DNA of 64,000 nucleotides from Bacteroidaceae bacterium (GCA_017536695.1 JAFXGX010000036.1:1-64000), one strand, 5' to 3'; shown: positions 45,694 to 55,593, counted from the first letter of the stretch. Notes: generated by a model from the sequence alone, not told the origin. A program made the numbers and translations.

Positions 45694-47729
45694 ACATCTT
45701 CAATACCTGTTACGCCAGTGAACTCGTATGCCGTTACGCCCTTGAGGCCTGCAACTTTGAAGTACTTCTCAACGCTGCCGGTAACCTTTACCTGTTTCTT
45801 GTAGTTGCCTGGGTTGTCAACAAGGTTCAATGCTGAACGGATGTCACCTGAAGGCAACTGGACGATAAGGCATTCTGTATAGTCTAATGTCTCGGCATTG
45901 TCCGAAATAAGGATGTTTGTTGCAACAGCAGCGTCAGGACCGAACTGAGAGTCTTTCTCAGGTGCGCTTTTTACAGCGCCAACAATGTAACCTGTTACTA
46001 TTGCAGGAATCTGCTTGCCGTCAACATATGCTGCAAGTGCCTCAGTAACGGTGTATTCCTGTGTCTCTGTTGGAACCTCGGGCTCTTCCGGTTCGCCACC
46101 ACCTTCGCCAACAGTCTCAACCTTAACAGCCATGGTGTTTACATACTTGCTGCTGCTTACACCAATTGTGTAGCCAGTAACCTTGACAACTGCGCCGCTT
46201 GTGAGGTTTGCCTTGATAGCGTCCTGCGGGTACTGTATGCTTCCGGTTGCTGTTGTAGCACCGTCAACTGCAACATTGTAGTAGTTGTTGTTGATAGTGA
46301 GAGTACCAGTGTACTCCACATACTGTATTGCAGGTGCTGCGATGAATGCATCAAGTGCTGCACCGTCCATAACGGTTACTGCAGGGTGTGTGACTGTGGC
46401 TGTACCGGTCTTCTCTACAACAGCTGTGTTGCCGAACTGAAGAAGGCCGCCGTATACGCTTGTTGTACCGCTTACTGTAACTGCGTCACCAGCAATGATG
46501 CCCTTGTCGCTACCTTGGTAAACGAGGATAGAGCCTGTGCCGTCATTCATAAGGAAGCCGCGTGCATATGTAGCAACAACAGTACCCTTTGTGGCTGCTT
46601 CGCCTGCGCCGGCGGCAATTACCTCGGCAATTGTAAGGTAAGTTACTTCACCTTCACCTTCGCCACCTTCTGGCTCTTCAGGCTCAACAGTTGCTCCCTT
46701 CTCGCCTGACACGACAACATTCTTTATTTCCCAAGTACTTGAATTCTCGGTTGTTGATACATATTTGAATGCAATGACAACAGCCGGTTTATCCATCATT
46801 GACTCGGGGAGTGCAATGTTTCCGGTATTGCTGAATGTCCAGTTGCCGTTGTTTACTGCACCATATTCAACCTCGGTCCATTCTGTAGTTGTTACATCAC
46901 CAGTGTAGTTGTTTGTTATCAACAATTTATGGTTTGTTGCTGCAGCGTTTGCATCGCCCTTGTTGATAACATAATCAAAGGCAATGCTTGCTTTTGTTTC
47001 ACCGGTGAGGTTCATAGCGGGAGATATGAGCCAACTCTCTGCATCCTGGCTTGCTCCATTGGCGTAACCCGAAGCCTTTGCGCCGTAGTTTTGAGCGAAT
47101 ACCCATGGATAATTGCCCACAGTCTCTTGTGTCGTGAATGAGCCAAGGTCTGTAGCGAATGTCTCGTTCAGGTAATCGTTTGACGGAGTCTCGGGCTCTT
47201 CGGGTGTTTCACCACCTTCGGGCTCTGTAGGTTCACTGCTGGCCTCATATATATTGATGGTTGTGATTTGTGCATTGTGCTTGCTTTCTATCTTCAATAC
47301 ATATACATTCCCTGCTGCCTGGTGGCTTTCTGCTATCTGAAAGCTATTTGTTGTAGCAGAGCCCTTGCATTGTGTGCTTACTGCAGTCTCTCCAACATAA
47401 ATGTTCTCCAGTGTGCCTGTAGATGCACCAGTTCTGCCTACAACCTCAATCTTTGAAACTGCAAAATCAAAAGCCGGCAATGCAAGTGATGCTCCATTCT
47501 TGCCAAGCATCAAATATCCGTCGGTGTTAAAGTAGTAACCATTACCGGTTGAACCTGTGAGGATGACAGAATAGTCACCAGATGTAAATGTTGCGGCATC
47601 AACCGCTTTATTGGCAGAAGCTTCCGGCAACCCCCAAGTGTTGCTGGTAAAATCCAAACTGACTTTTTGTGCTTGAATGCCAAGAGTAGCAGTCAATACA
47701 AAAAACATTGAAAGTAAAAACTTTTTCAT
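45582..47729 (-). CDS. Secreted multidomain OB-fold (DUF6359-like) protein with type IX-like tail
   Basis: The protein (715 residues from ATG 47729; ATG 47735 also possible) has a signal peptide ending IQAQ. Residues about 25-165 are beta-rich; about 188-345 resemble a cleaved-adhesin or choice-of-anchor J domain (LNETFATDLGSF..., SWLISPAMNL); about 365-550 hold OB-fold-like modules (GTVVATYARGFLMNDGTGSILVY, AGDAVTVSGTT); and about 560-675 match the DUF6359-like TEALAAYVDGKQIPAIVTGYIVG. Acidic Pro/Glu/Gly linkers separate modules. The 35-residue tail is almost identical to that of the gene at 12235. Surface or extracellular location is likely; no catalytic site seen. Confidence 0.75.
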   Translation of the reverse strand: MKKFLLSMFFVLTATLGIQAQKVSLDFTSNTWGLPEASANKAVDAATFTSGDYSVILTGSTGNGYYFNTDGYLMLGKNGASLALPAFDFAVSKIEVVGRTGASTGTLENIYVGETAVSTQCKGSATTNSFQIAESHQAAGNVYVLKIESKHNAQITTINIYEASSEPTEPEGGETPEEPETPSNDYLNETFATDLGSFTTQETVGNYPWVFAQNYGAKASGYANGASQDAESWLISPAMNLTGETKASIAFDYVINKGDANAAATNHKLLITNNYTGDVTTTEWTEVEYGAVNNGNWTFSNTGNIALPESMMDKPAVVIAFKYVSTTENSSTWEIKNVVVSGEKGATVEPEEPEGGEGEGEVTYLTIAEVIAAGAGEAATKGTVVATYARGFLMNDGTGSILVYQGSDKGIIAGDAVTVSGTTSVYGGLLQFGNTAVVEKTGTATVTHPAVTVMDGAALDAFIAAPAIQYVEYTGTLTINNNYYNVAVDGATTATGSIQYPQDAIKANLTSGAVVKVTGYTIGVSSSKYVNTMAVKVETVGEGGGEPEEPEVPTETQEYTVTEALAAYVDGKQIPAIVTGYIVGAVKSAPEKDSQFGPDAAVATNILISDNAETLDYTECLIVQLPSGDIRSALNLVDNPGNYKKQVKVTGSVEKYFKVAGLKGVTAYEFTGVTGIEDVKGENGNVKTIYDLQGRKVENPTKGIYIINGKKVLVK

Positions 47730-47854
47730 AAGCATTTGTTTTTTATTGGTTTATAATAAGTCTTGAATTTGCCTTTTGTGGTGCGTGAAAAATAGAGAAA
47801 CCGGACAAAACGTTCCGGTTCAGCCCTTGTTCCCTTAAATTGCAAACTGTAGTG

Positions 47855-47862
47855 CAAAGATA
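47855..47862 (-). promoter_or_regulatory. -7 box (TATCTTTG) of the secreted OB-fold gene
   Basis: Exact match giving a leader of about 118 nt, which contains a terminator-like hairpin at 47799-47820 (AACCGGA/TCCGGTT followed on the minus strand by a T-rich run); this could attenuate transcription. Confidence 0.45.
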
Positions 47863-47969
47863 GCACAAATAAATTTCATACACTCCTTTTATTCTTCTAT
47901 TATTTTTTGTAGCGACAAATGGCTGCTCAATATCTCCTCTTATTATTTTATACTGTAATTATTATTTCG

Positions 47970-47977
47970 TAACTTTG
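47970..47977 (+). promoter_or_regulatory. -7 box (TAACTTTG) of aspS
   Basis: Exact TAnnTTTG match 64 bp upstream of ATG 48042. Apart from this and the divergent promoter the 312-bp gap shows nothing else. Confidence 0.5.
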
Positions 47978-48041
47978 CGCATTGGTGGAGAAGGCTGTGC
48001 CTTCCCGTGTATTTATGATAAAACTATAAAATTTATATACA

Positions 48042-49802
48042 ATGTTCAGAACAAAGACTTGTGGCGAACTACGTTTGGCCAATGTTAATGAGACTGTAAC
48101 CCTTAGCGGTTGGGTGCAGCGTGCACGCAAGATGGGCGGCATGACCTTTGTGGATCTCCGTGACCGTTACGGCATTACACAGCTTGTGTTCAGCGAGGAT
48201 GCAAATGCAGAACTATGCGAGAAAGCTTCGCATCTGGGACGTGAATATGTAATCCAGGCAACAGGTGTCGTGAGTGAGCGTCAGAGCAAGAATGCGAATA
48301 TCCCTACCGGTGATATCGAGATTATAGTCAGTGAACTTAATATCCTCAACGAGGCTGCTACGCCTCCTTTTACAATTGAGAACAATACCGACGGCGGCGA
48401 TGATATCCGTATGAAGTACCGCTATCTGGACCTGCGTCGCGAGGCTGTACGCAAGAACCTCGAACTGCGTCACCAGATGACAATGGAGGTTCGCCGTTAC
48501 CTCGATTCGATGAACTTCATTGAGGTCGAGACTCCAATGCTCATCGCTTCAACTCCCGAGGGCGCGCGTGACTTCGTGGTGCCTTCGCGCATGAATCCGG
48601 GCCAGTTCTATGCTCTGCCTCAGAGCCCTCAGCTCTTCAAGCAGCTGCTCATGGTTTCGGGTTTTGACCGTTACTTCCAGATTGTAAAATGTTTCCGCGA
48701 TGAGGACCTCCGCGCCGACCGTCAGCCCGAGTTTACACAGATTGACTGTGAGATGAGCTTCGTTGACCAGGAGGATGTAATCTCTCTTTTCGAGGGTATG
48801 GCAAAGCACCTTTTCAAGACTATCCGCGGTGTGGAGCTTACCGAGGCTTTCCCACGCATGACATGGCACGATGCAATGAAGTACTACGGCAGCGACAAGC
48901 CCGATACCCGTTTCGGCATGGAGTTCGTTGAGCTTATGGATATAATGAAGGGTCATGGCTTCGGTGTCTTTGACTCGGCTGAATACATTGGCGGTATCTG
49001 TGCAAAAGGTGCTGCTGTATATACCCGCAAGCAGCTCGATGCACTTACCGACTTTGTGCGCCGTCCACAGATTGGCGCAAAGGGTATGGTTTATGCACGC
49101 GTAGAGGCTGACGGCACAGTGAAGTCAAGCGTTGACAAGTTCTATACACAGGAAACGCTCCAGGCTATGAAGGCAGCATTCAATGCCGAGCCTGGCGACC
49201 TTATCCTCATCCTCAGCGGCGATGATACCATGAAGACACGCAAGCAGCTCTGCGAACTCCGCCTCGAGGTGGGCTCTCAGCTCGGTTTGCGCGACAAGAA
49301 CAAGTTCTCTTGTCTGTGGGTGGTTGACTTCCCGCTCTTCGAGTACAGCGAGGAGGAGGGCCGCTACATGGCAATGCACCATCCTTTTACATCTCCCAAG
49401 CCCGAGGATGTTCCATTGCTCGATACCGATATGGGTGCTGTACGTGCCAATGCGTATGACATGGTCATCAACGGTGTCGAGGTCGGTGGCGGTTCAATCC
49501 GTATATATGACAGCGAGCTACAGAACAAAATGTTCGAGCTTCTCGGTTTCACTCCCGAGCGTGCTCAGCAGCAGTTCGGCTGGCTGCTCGATGCCTTCAA
49601 GTACGGTGCACCTCCTCATGGTGGTCTTGCGTATGGTCTTGACCGTTGGGTTAGTCTCTTTGCCGGTCTCGATTCAATACGCGACTGCATTGCCTTCCCC
49701 AAGAACAACTCGGGTCGCGATACAATGATTGATGCTCCTTCAGTGCTTGAGCCTGCGCAGCTGGATGAACTGAATATAGCAGTTGAATTGAAAAAACAGT
49801 AA
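48042..49802 (+). CDS. aspS: Aspartyl-tRNA synthetase
   Basis: The 586-residue class II synthetase begins [10 protein letters not shown] and has an N-terminal OB anticodon-binding domain (about 1-105), motif 2 [18 protein letters not shown] near residue 215, a bacterial GAD insertion (about 285-415) and motif 3 [27 protein letters not shown] near residue 530. It charges tRNA-Asp. A 58-codon gene starts one base after its stop. Confidence 0.98.
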   Translation: MFRTKTCGELRLANVNETVTLSGWVQRARKMGGMTFVDLRDRYGITQLVFSEDANAELCEKASHLGREYVIQATGVVSERQSKNANIPTGDIEIIVSELNILNEAATPPFTIENNTDGGDDIRMKYRYLDLRREAVRKNLELRHQMTMEVRRYLDSMNFIEVETPMLIASTPEGARDFVVPSRMNPGQFYALPQSPQLFKQLLMVSGFDRYFQIVKCFRDEDLRADRQPEFTQIDCEMSFVDQEDVISLFEGMAKHLFKTIRGVELTEAFPRMTWHDAMKYYGSDKPDTRFGMEFVELMDIMKGHGFGVFDSAEYIGGICAKGAAVYTRKQLDALTDFVRRPQIGAKGMVYARVEADGTVKSSVDKFYTQETLQAMKAAFNAEPGDLILILSGDDTMKTRKQLCELRLEVGSQLGLRDKNKFSCLWVVDFPLFEYSEEEGRYMAMHHPFTSPKPEDVPLLDTDMGAVRANAYDMVINGVEVGGGSIRIYDSELQNKMFELLGFTPERAQQQFGWLLDAFKYGAPPHGGLAYGLDRWVSLFAGLDSIRDCIAFPKNNSGRDTMIDAPSVLEPAQLDELNIAVELKKQ

Positions 49803-49803
49803 T

Positions 49804-49977
49804 ATGGCCGAGAAACCAAGAAAGAAGAGTGCCGCGCGCATTGAGAAGGAGCGCAAGCGCAAGTCAGCGGCAAAGCGTCAGAAGATGCTCAAGAATATCG
49901 CTATGATTGTTATTGCAGTTGCGCTGATATCACTGATAGTCTTTGCATTCGCAGCGCCTCCTAAGCCTGTGATGTAA
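49804..49977 (+). CDS. 58-codon basic single-pass membrane protein
   Basis: Translating 49804-49977 gives 57 residues: a strongly basic first 31 residues (MAEKPRKKSAARIEKERKRK...) followed by one hydrophobic helix (about residues 32-51, IAMIVIAVALISLIVFAFA) and a short APPKPVM end. The start lies 1 bp after the aspS stop, and a perfect hairpin follows the stop, so it is co-transcribed with aspS. The positive-inside rule places the basic region in the cytoplasm. I know no characterised homologue. Confidence 0.75.
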   Translation: MAEKPRKKSAARIEKERKRKSAAKRQKMLKNIAMIVIAVALISLIVFAFAAPPKPVM

Positions 49978-49990
49978 TTGAGATATAATT

Positions 49991-50034
49991 AAAGCAGTAG
50001 AGCGATGCCCGCAAGGGCATCGCTCTACTGCTTT
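49991..50034. terminator. Terminator between aspS operon and DPP IV gene
   Basis: Perfect 20-bp arms AAAGCAGTAGAGCGATGCCC and complement with a GCAA tetraloop; convergent genes on both sides. Confidence 0.85.
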
Positions 50035-50047
50035 ATGCTGTATGGAA

Positions 50048-52246
50048 TTACTTCAGATTTGCCTTGAAGAACTCAGCAATCTGCTCAAACAGATGATAGC
50101 GTGTGTTTGAACCATGATAGATGCTGTGGTTGCTGTCGGGGTAGAGCGCTGTCTCGAACTTCTTGTTCGCCTGGTTCAGGGCACCTATGTAATGTATCAT
50201 GTTACGCAGGTGTACGTTGTCATCGGCAGTACCATGGACAAGCAAAAGATGTCCTTTCAGGTTGGCTGCATTCACAACCGCTGAACCCTTGTCATAACCC
50301 TCCTTGTTCTCTTTTGGAGTGCGCATGTAACGCTCGGTGTACACTGTGTCATAGAAACGCCAGTCGCTTGGAGCAGCTACCGCAACGCCTGCCTTGAATA
50401 TGCCTTCGGGCTGGCTCATTGACATGAGGGTATTGTAACCACCGAAGCTCCAGCCCCAGATACCGATGTTCTTTGCATCGACATAGGGCAGTGATGCCAT
50501 ATACTTCGCTGCCTCAACCTGGTCGGCTGGCTCGTACTGACCAATCTTCAGGTATGTGCATTTGCCGAACTCTGTACCGCGTCCGCCTGTACCGCGTCCG
50601 TCAACGCATACCATGATGAATCCCTCGCCTGCCATGTAGCACTCGAACATTGCATTGCCGTAGTTTCCTATGTACCAGTTGTCGGTTACCTGCTGAGAGT
50701 ATGGGCCGCTGTACTGGAAAAGTACTACGGGGTATTTCTTGCTCGCGTCGAAGTCGTGTGGCTTAATCATCCAGCCGTTGAGCTCAACGCCGTCGGTTGT
50801 CGTGAATGTGAAGAACTCCTTTGAAGGCATGTCGAACTTTGCCAGTTTCTCGGTAAGCGCCTTGTTGTCGATGAGTGTCTTCAGTTCCTTGCCGCTGTTG
50901 TCGTTTATGGTTACTGTGTGCGGTGTGTCAATGCTTGAGTAGGTGTTGATGAAGTACTTCATGCCGTTGCTGAATACTGCCGAGTTGGTGCCTTCGCGCT
51001 TGCTCAGTTTTGTTTTCTTGCCCTTGGCATTCACCTTGTATATGCTCTCGCGCAAAGGGCTGCCCTCGTTGCTTGAGTAGTAGAACTCATTCTTCTTGCT
51101 GTCCCAACCGTAGAACTTCTTGACCTCGTAATCGCCTGTCGTTATGGGGCGTACAAGTTCGCCGGCGAGGTTGTACAGATAGAGCTGGTTGAAGCCGCTG
51201 CGTTCGCTCTGGAACACGAAATGTTTGTCGAGGAACTCTATGCTACTGTATGTCTGTTCGTTGAGATATGTGTCGCTCTCCTCGCGCAAGATGGTCTTGC
51301 TCACTCCCGAGAGCGGGTTCACTGCCTGAATCTCGAGTACGCTCTGGTGGCGGTTGAGTGTGAGCACCGCGAGCATGTTAGGGTCCTTCGTGAACTTGAT
51401 ACGTGGAATGTAGCCCTCTTCGGGGATATTCACGTCGAGCTGGCGTGTCACGCGGCTCTTGATGTCGAATGAGTGAACCGATACCTTTGCATTGTCGGCT
51501 CCTGCAACGGGGTATTTGAAGCTATATGGCTTGCTGAAGTCAAAATACTCCTTGCTTTGCCCGCCTGTGTACATAGGCATGTCGTACATCATTACCTCGC
51601 TCTCGTCGTACTTGATGTATGCAATGACCTTGCTGTCTGCGCTGAAGTCGAATGAGCAGTTGGTGGCAAACTCCTCCTCATATACCCAGTCGGGAATACC
51701 GTTTATAATCTTGCGGAACTCGCCGTCGGTGGTAATCTGTGACTCGCTGTTGCCGAAAAGCAGTTTCACAAGGAACAGGTTGTTGTCGCGCACGAATGCA
51801 ATCATGGTGCCGTCGGGCGAGAACTTGGGTACCTGCTGTGCTCCGTTCTGCGAGAGTGCCTCTGCCTTGTTGTTCTTTCGGTTGAAGATGTAATGCTCTG
51901 CAGTGAACGAGTGGCGGTAGATGCCGCGTGTCTTTGTCTGCAGAAGGATGAGTTTCTCATCGGGCGAGAACTGGTAGCCGTCTATGCGTCTCTCTCCGAA
52001 GCCGCGTGCTGTCGCAGCGTTGAAAAGGGTGTCTACAATCTCTCCGTTCTTGAATGAACCTTTGAGAATCATTGTACGGTCGCCGTTCATGCGTGCAAAA
52101 TGCTCGCCGTCGGCCATTGGCTTGATGGCTGCATAGGTCTCGGGCCAGTAGCCGCCGTACATAACATCGTGCAATGTCACGTCATTGCCTGCAAACGAAC
52201 TTGCCGCAACAACAATTGCTGTCAGTAGTGAAAATAGATGTTTCAT
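50048..52246 (-). CDS. Dipeptidyl peptidase IV-type S9 serine peptidase
   Basis: The 732-residue exported protein has a signal peptide (about 1-19, SSFAG), an eight-bladed propeller region (about 40-470, with NGIPDWVYEEEF, the dipeptide-anchoring double Glu of DPP IV) and an S9 alpha/beta-hydrolase domain. The catalytic serine is in WGWSFGGYNTL near residue 608, Asp in GTADDNVH and His in DSNHSIYHG. It releases Xaa-Pro dipeptides from peptides in the periplasm or outside the cell. It is monocistronic; a terminator hairpin is shared with the convergent aspS operon. Confidence 0.95.
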   Translation of the reverse strand: MKHLFSLLTAIVVAASSFAGNDVTLHDVMYGGYWPETYAAIKPMADGEHFARMNGDRTMILKGSFKNGEIVDTLFNAATARGFGERRIDGYQFSPDEKLILLQTKTRGIYRHSFTAEHYIFNRKNNKAEALSQNGAQQVPKFSPDGTMIAFVRDNNLFLVKLLFGNSESQITTDGEFRKIINGIPDWVYEEEFATNCSFDFSADSKVIAYIKYDESEVMMYDMPMYTGGQSKEYFDFSKPYSFKYPVAGADNAKVSVHSFDIKSRVTRQLDVNIPEEGYIPRIKFTKDPNMLAVLTLNRHQSVLEIQAVNPLSGVSKTILREESDTYLNEQTYSSIEFLDKHFVFQSERSGFNQLYLYNLAGELVRPITTGDYEVKKFYGWDSKKNEFYYSSNEGSPLRESIYKVNAKGKKTKLSKREGTNSAVFSNGMKYFINTYSSIDTPHTVTINDNSGKELKTLIDNKALTEKLAKFDMPSKEFFTFTTTDGVELNGWMIKPHDFDASKKYPVVLFQYSGPYSQQVTDNWYIGNYGNAMFECYMAGEGFIMVCVDGRGTGGRGTEFGKCTYLKIGQYEPADQVEAAKYMASLPYVDAKNIGIWGWSFGGYNTLMSMSQPEGIFKAGVAVAAPSDWRFYDTVYTERYMRTPKENKEGYDKGSAVVNAANLKGHLLLVHGTADDNVHLRNMIHYIGALNQANKKFETALYPDSNHSIYHGSNTRYHLFEQIAEFFKANLK

Positions 52247-52345
52247 AATGGTTTTGTTATTTTGTTTGCTTTTATATTGTTCTGTGTTTGGTGTTTATTG
52301 TTTAATGTTTAGTGTTTAATGTTAAATGTTTGAAAGAACCTTTAC

Positions 52346-52451
52346 ATTAAACTTTCCACGTTAAACCTTCTACATTAAACTTTCCACGTTAAACTTTCCT
52401 CATTAAACTTTCCACATTAAACCTTCCACATTAAACTTTACACATTAAACA
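52346..52451. repeat. 14-bp minisatellite abutting the carbonic-anhydrase-like gene
   Basis: About 7.5 copies of ATTAAACTTTCCAC (with variants CCTTC, CTTTAC and GTTAAAC) end exactly at the stop codon of the gene at 52452. Upstream, 52299-52331 holds GTTTAATGTTTAG-type units in the opposite orientation, so the region can pair back on itself. Confidence 0.9.
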
Positions 52452-52964
52452 TTATTCGTACCACGAGGCGTACATTATATAATCATTGGCTATGCGCTTT
52501 ACTATATCCTCCTGCTGTTCCTTGCTTACCTCCTTTATCTTTTTGGCGGGAACACCTGCATATATCCAGCCGCTCTCAACGCGCATGCCCGATGTTATAA
52601 GAGCATTCGCCGCCACAATGGCACCGCTCTCCACAACGGCATTGTCAAGGATTGTCGCGCCCATTCCAATGAGGCAGTTGCTCTCTATTGTCGCGCCGTG
52701 TACTGTAGCGTTATGGCCAATCGAGACGTTGTCTCCGATGACTGTCTTTGAACGCTGGTACAGGGTATGTACCACAGCACCGTCCTGTATGTTCACATTG
52801 TTGCCTATGGTAATGCTGTTGACATCGCCGCGGAGCACGGTACCGAACCATATCGAGCAGTTGTCGCCCATGGTCACGTCGCCTATTATGGCTGCGGTCT
52901 CCGCAAGATAGCAGTTGTCGCCAATCTTCGGTGTGAATCCTCTTACCTCTTTTATTATAGCCAT
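52452..52964 (-). CDS. Gamma-carbonic anhydrase-like left-handed beta-helix protein
   Basis: The 170-residue protein (ATG 52964) is a left-handed hexapeptide-repeat protein with successive turns such as IGDVTMGDNCSIWFGTVLRGD and VIGDNVSIGHNATVHG. The His residues that bind metal in gamma-class carbonic anhydrases are present in VVHT and IGHNATVHG, followed by a C-terminal helix. Members of the YrdA/PaaY branch share this architecture, so carbonic anhydrase activity is possible but unproven. The reading frame stays open 114 codons upstream through the helicase tail, but only the ATG one base before that gene's stop makes sense. It is coupled to the helicase gene. Confidence 0.9.
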   Translation of the reverse strand: MAIIKEVRGFTPKIGDNCYLAETAAIIGDVTMGDNCSIWFGTVLRGDVNSITIGNNVNIQDGAVVHTLYQRSKTVIGDNVSIGHNATVHGATIESNCLIGMGATILDNAVVESGAIVAANALITSGMRVESGWIYAGVPAKKIKEVSKEQQEDIVKRIANDYIMYASWYE

Positions 52965-52965
52965 T

Positions 52966-54438
52966 TTATTCCTTCGGGGTTTCTTGCGCGTTGCCGTTCT
53001 CTTTTTTCTGTGGCTTACGGTAACGACGGCGGTTATTCCTTCTCTTCTTCTCTTTGTTCGCGTCCTGTGTGGTTTCGTTGGGCTGCTTGGGACTTTCCAC
53101 TGAAACCACTGGTTTTTCCTTAGGCTCCTTGGGTGCTGATGAGGCTTTTCTGCGTCTGGTGTTGGATTTCCTGCCTTCGCTGTTATCCCTTTTCTCTCCA
53201 CCGGTGTTGCTGCCGGAGTTCTTTCTTTTCTCTCCTTTGCCTTTGCCTCTTCCTCTTCCTTGACGTGGCTTCTCCTTTCTTTTTTTCGGTTCGTAGGCGG
53301 GAGCATCGCCCAACTCTGACGGAACCTCCATCTTTGTCACGCTTTGCTCTATGAACTCTTCAATGCGTCCGAAGAACTCCTGGTCATCCTCTGACACGAA
53401 TGTTATCGCGCGGCCTTTGCTTCCTGCGCGTGCAGTACGTCCTATGCGGTGTATGTAGTCATCGCAGTCGCGTGGTACGTCAAAGTTTATCACTATGCGT
53501 ATGTCATCAATGTCAATTCCGCGGGCAAGGATGTCTGTTGCAACAATCATGTCAATCTTGCGGCTCTTGTACTGGAACATTATTTCATCGCGTTCACTCT
53601 GCGACAGGTCGCTGTGCATCTCGCCCACATTGAAACCATGCTTGCGCAAGGCGCGTGCAATCTCCTTTACCTTTGTCTTGCGCGATGCAAAGAGAATGAC
53701 GCGCTCGCTGCTCTCGGTATCGAATATCTTGTTTATGATACCCATCTTCTGTCCCTCGTAGCATACATATGCCTGCTGCGTTATTCCTTCGGCTGGCTTT
53801 GCCAGTGCAAGGGTTATCTGCACGGGGTCGTTGAGAATCTCCTTTGCCAGACGGCGTATCTCCTCGGGCATTGTTGCCGAGAAGAGCATTGTCTGTCTCT
53901 CCTTGGGCAGCTGCTTGGCTATTGTCATGATATCATTGCAGAATCCCATGTCGAGCATGCGGTCAGCCTCATCGAGTATGAAGAACGATACCTTCGAGAG
54001 GTCCACGTTGCCAAGGTTGATATGGCTGATGAGTCTTCCCGGGGTCGCAACTATTATGTCTGCTCCCTTGGACATTCCGCGTAACTCCTGTTCGTAACGC
54101 TGTCCGTCATTGCCGCCGTATACTGCCACGCTTGATACCTGCATGAAGTATGTGAATCCTTCAAGTTGACGGTCTATCTGTTGTGCCAGTTCGCGGGTGG
54201 GCGCCATTATTATACAATTTATTGCGTCTTCGGGATACTCCCCGCTGCACAGTCTGTTGAGTACAGGCAGCAGATAGGCTGCTGTCTTTCCGGTTCCTGT
54301 CTGTGCCACTCCTATGAGGTCGCGCCCAGCCATGAGCGGTTCGAGTGTCTGCTCCTGTATCGGGGTACACTTGACAAAGTTCATGGAGTCGAGTGCATCA
54401 AGCACTTCATCTTCAAAATCAAATTCGTCGAAATACAT
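52966..54438 (-). CDS. DEAD-box RNA helicase, RhlE-like
   Basis: The 490-residue protein carries all core motifs: Q-motif CTPIQEQTLEPLMAG, motif I AQTGTGKTAAY, PTRELAQQ, motif II DEAD, motif III SAT, and motif VI HRIGRTARAGSKG. After about residue 375 comes a 115-residue basic, low-complexity tail rich in Lys/Arg/Pro/Glu (KGKGEKRKNSG, RRRKASS and similar), probably for RNA binding. It unwinds RNA in ribosome assembly or mRNA turnover. Its stop lies one base from the next gene's start. Confidence 0.93.
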   Translation of the reverse strand: MYFDEFDFEDEVLDALDSMNFVKCTPIQEQTLEPLMAGRDLIGVAQTGTGKTAAYLLPVLNRLCSGEYPEDAINCIIMAPTRELAQQIDRQLEGFTYFMQVSSVAVYGGNDGQRYEQELRGMSKGADIIVATPGRLISHINLGNVDLSKVSFFILDEADRMLDMGFCNDIMTIAKQLPKERQTMLFSATMPEEIRRLAKEILNDPVQITLALAKPAEGITQQAYVCYEGQKMGIINKIFDTESSERVILFASRKTKVKEIARALRKHGFNVGEMHSDLSQSERDEIMFQYKSRKIDMIVATDILARGIDIDDIRIVINFDVPRDCDDYIHRIGRTARAGSKGRAITFVSEDDQEFFGRIEEFIEQSVTKMEVPSELGDAPAYEPKKRKEKPRQGRGRGKGKGEKRKNSGSNTGGEKRDNSEGRKSNTRRRKASSAPKEPKEKPVVSVESPKQPNETTQDANKEKKRRNNRRRYRKPQKKENGNAQETPKE

Positions 54439-54447
54439 CTTGTCTTT

Positions 54448-55551
54448 TTATCTTGGTGCTCTACGGTAGAGGTAGATTGCTATGAATGTAAAAAGTATAT
54501 TGGGTATCCACACTGCGAGTATCACTGGCATCTGCTCGGCAAAGGCCGATGATACGGTCTGGAACATGATATACGAGAAACTGAGTCCGAGTCCTATTCC
54601 TAACGACAATCCCATGCCGCCCTTCCTTTTCCTCGATGACAAAGAGGCACCGATGATAGTAAGAATGAATGCAGCGAATGACATGGCTATGCGTTTGTGG
54701 TATTCCACCTCAAAGGGCTTTATGTTGCCCATTCCGCGGGCTTTCTGCTTGTCGATATACTCGCTGAGCTGCGGGCTTGTCATGGTTTCCTGTTCGCCTT
54801 CGGAGATAAGGAAATCTGTCGGCTCAAGCGGGAGCACGGTGTCTATAGTCTCCTTGTTGCTTGAGCGTATTACCTCTTTGTCATCCTTAAGCTCCCTGAT
54901 GACCCAGCGGCGTGCTGTCCATACACCCGGCTTGTCGGGGTTGTACGATATGTTGTTTGCCGTCATACGTGATACCAGTTTCTTGCCTTCAAACCTGTCA
55001 AGTGAGAATCTCCAGCCCATATTGTTGCGGCTCTCGTACCTCTCGATGAACGCGATTGTGTTGTCATCGAGTTTAACCTGTATGTTGCTCGCCGCCTCAA
55101 TCTTCTTTTTCCTGTTGTGCTCCTGCTCAAAGGCAAGCCTTGTGCTGTTGCCTTGCGGTATTATGTATGCGCTGAGCACGAACGTCATGATGGCTATCAG
55201 TCCCGCCGAAACCATATACGGTTTCATGAGCCTTCCGAAGCTGACACCCGATGCGAACATTGCGATAATCTCGGAGTTGTCGGCAAGCTTCGATGTGAAA
55301 TATATTACCGAGATGAATACAAACAGGGCGCTGAACGTATTGGCGTAGTAGGGCGCAAGGTTCAGATAGTAGTCGAATATTATCTCGCTGGTGGTGGCAT
55401 TGGAGGTGGCGAACTTGTCTATCTTCTCGTTGTAGTCAAATACGACTATGACCACGATGATGAGTGCCAGAGAGAAGAAATAGGTTCCCAGGAACTTCTT
55501 TATTATGTACCAGTCAAGTTTTTGGAGTTTAAAATAGTCGAGCCATTTCAT
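54448..55551 (-). CDS. LptF/LptG-family permease
   Basis: The 367-residue protein begins with cytoplasmic helix and membrane segments (about 25-45, 65-85, 105-125), has a large beta-jellyroll-like periplasmic region (about 130-280, LDDNTIAFIERYES), and ends with three membrane segments (about 285-365). This is the YjgP/YjgQ layout. LptF/G move lipopolysaccharide from the inner membrane through the Lpt bridge. It sits between tgt and the helicase gene on one strand and is likely co-transcribed with both. Confidence 0.9.
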   Translation of the reverse strand: MKWLDYFKLQKLDWYIIKKFLGTYFFSLALIIVVIVVFDYNEKIDKFATSNATTSEIIFDYYLNLAPYYANTFSALFVFISVIYFTSKLADNSEIIAMFASGVSFGRLMKPYMVSAGLIAIMTFVLSAYIIPQGNSTRLAFEQEHNRKKKIEAASNIQVKLDDNTIAFIERYESRNNMGWRFSLDRFEGKKLVSRMTANNISYNPDKPGVWTARRWVIRELKDDKEVIRSSNKETIDTVLPLEPTDFLISEGEQETMTSPQLSEYIDKQKARGMGNIKPFEVEYHKRIAMSFAAFILTIIGASLSSRKRKGGMGLSLGIGLGLSFSYIMFQTVSSAFAEQMPVILAVWIPNILFTFIAIYLYRRAPR

Positions 55552-55593
55552 ACAAAAACGTTGTTTTATTCTCTGTCTTGTGTTCTTTTTTAA

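Noticed and set aside
52965..53306. Upstream extension of the carbonic-anhydrase-like frame (284 residues)
   Set aside because: The extra 114 codons overlap the helicase tail in another frame and are low-complexity Lys/Arg/Pro; the hexapeptide fold starts at ATG 52964.
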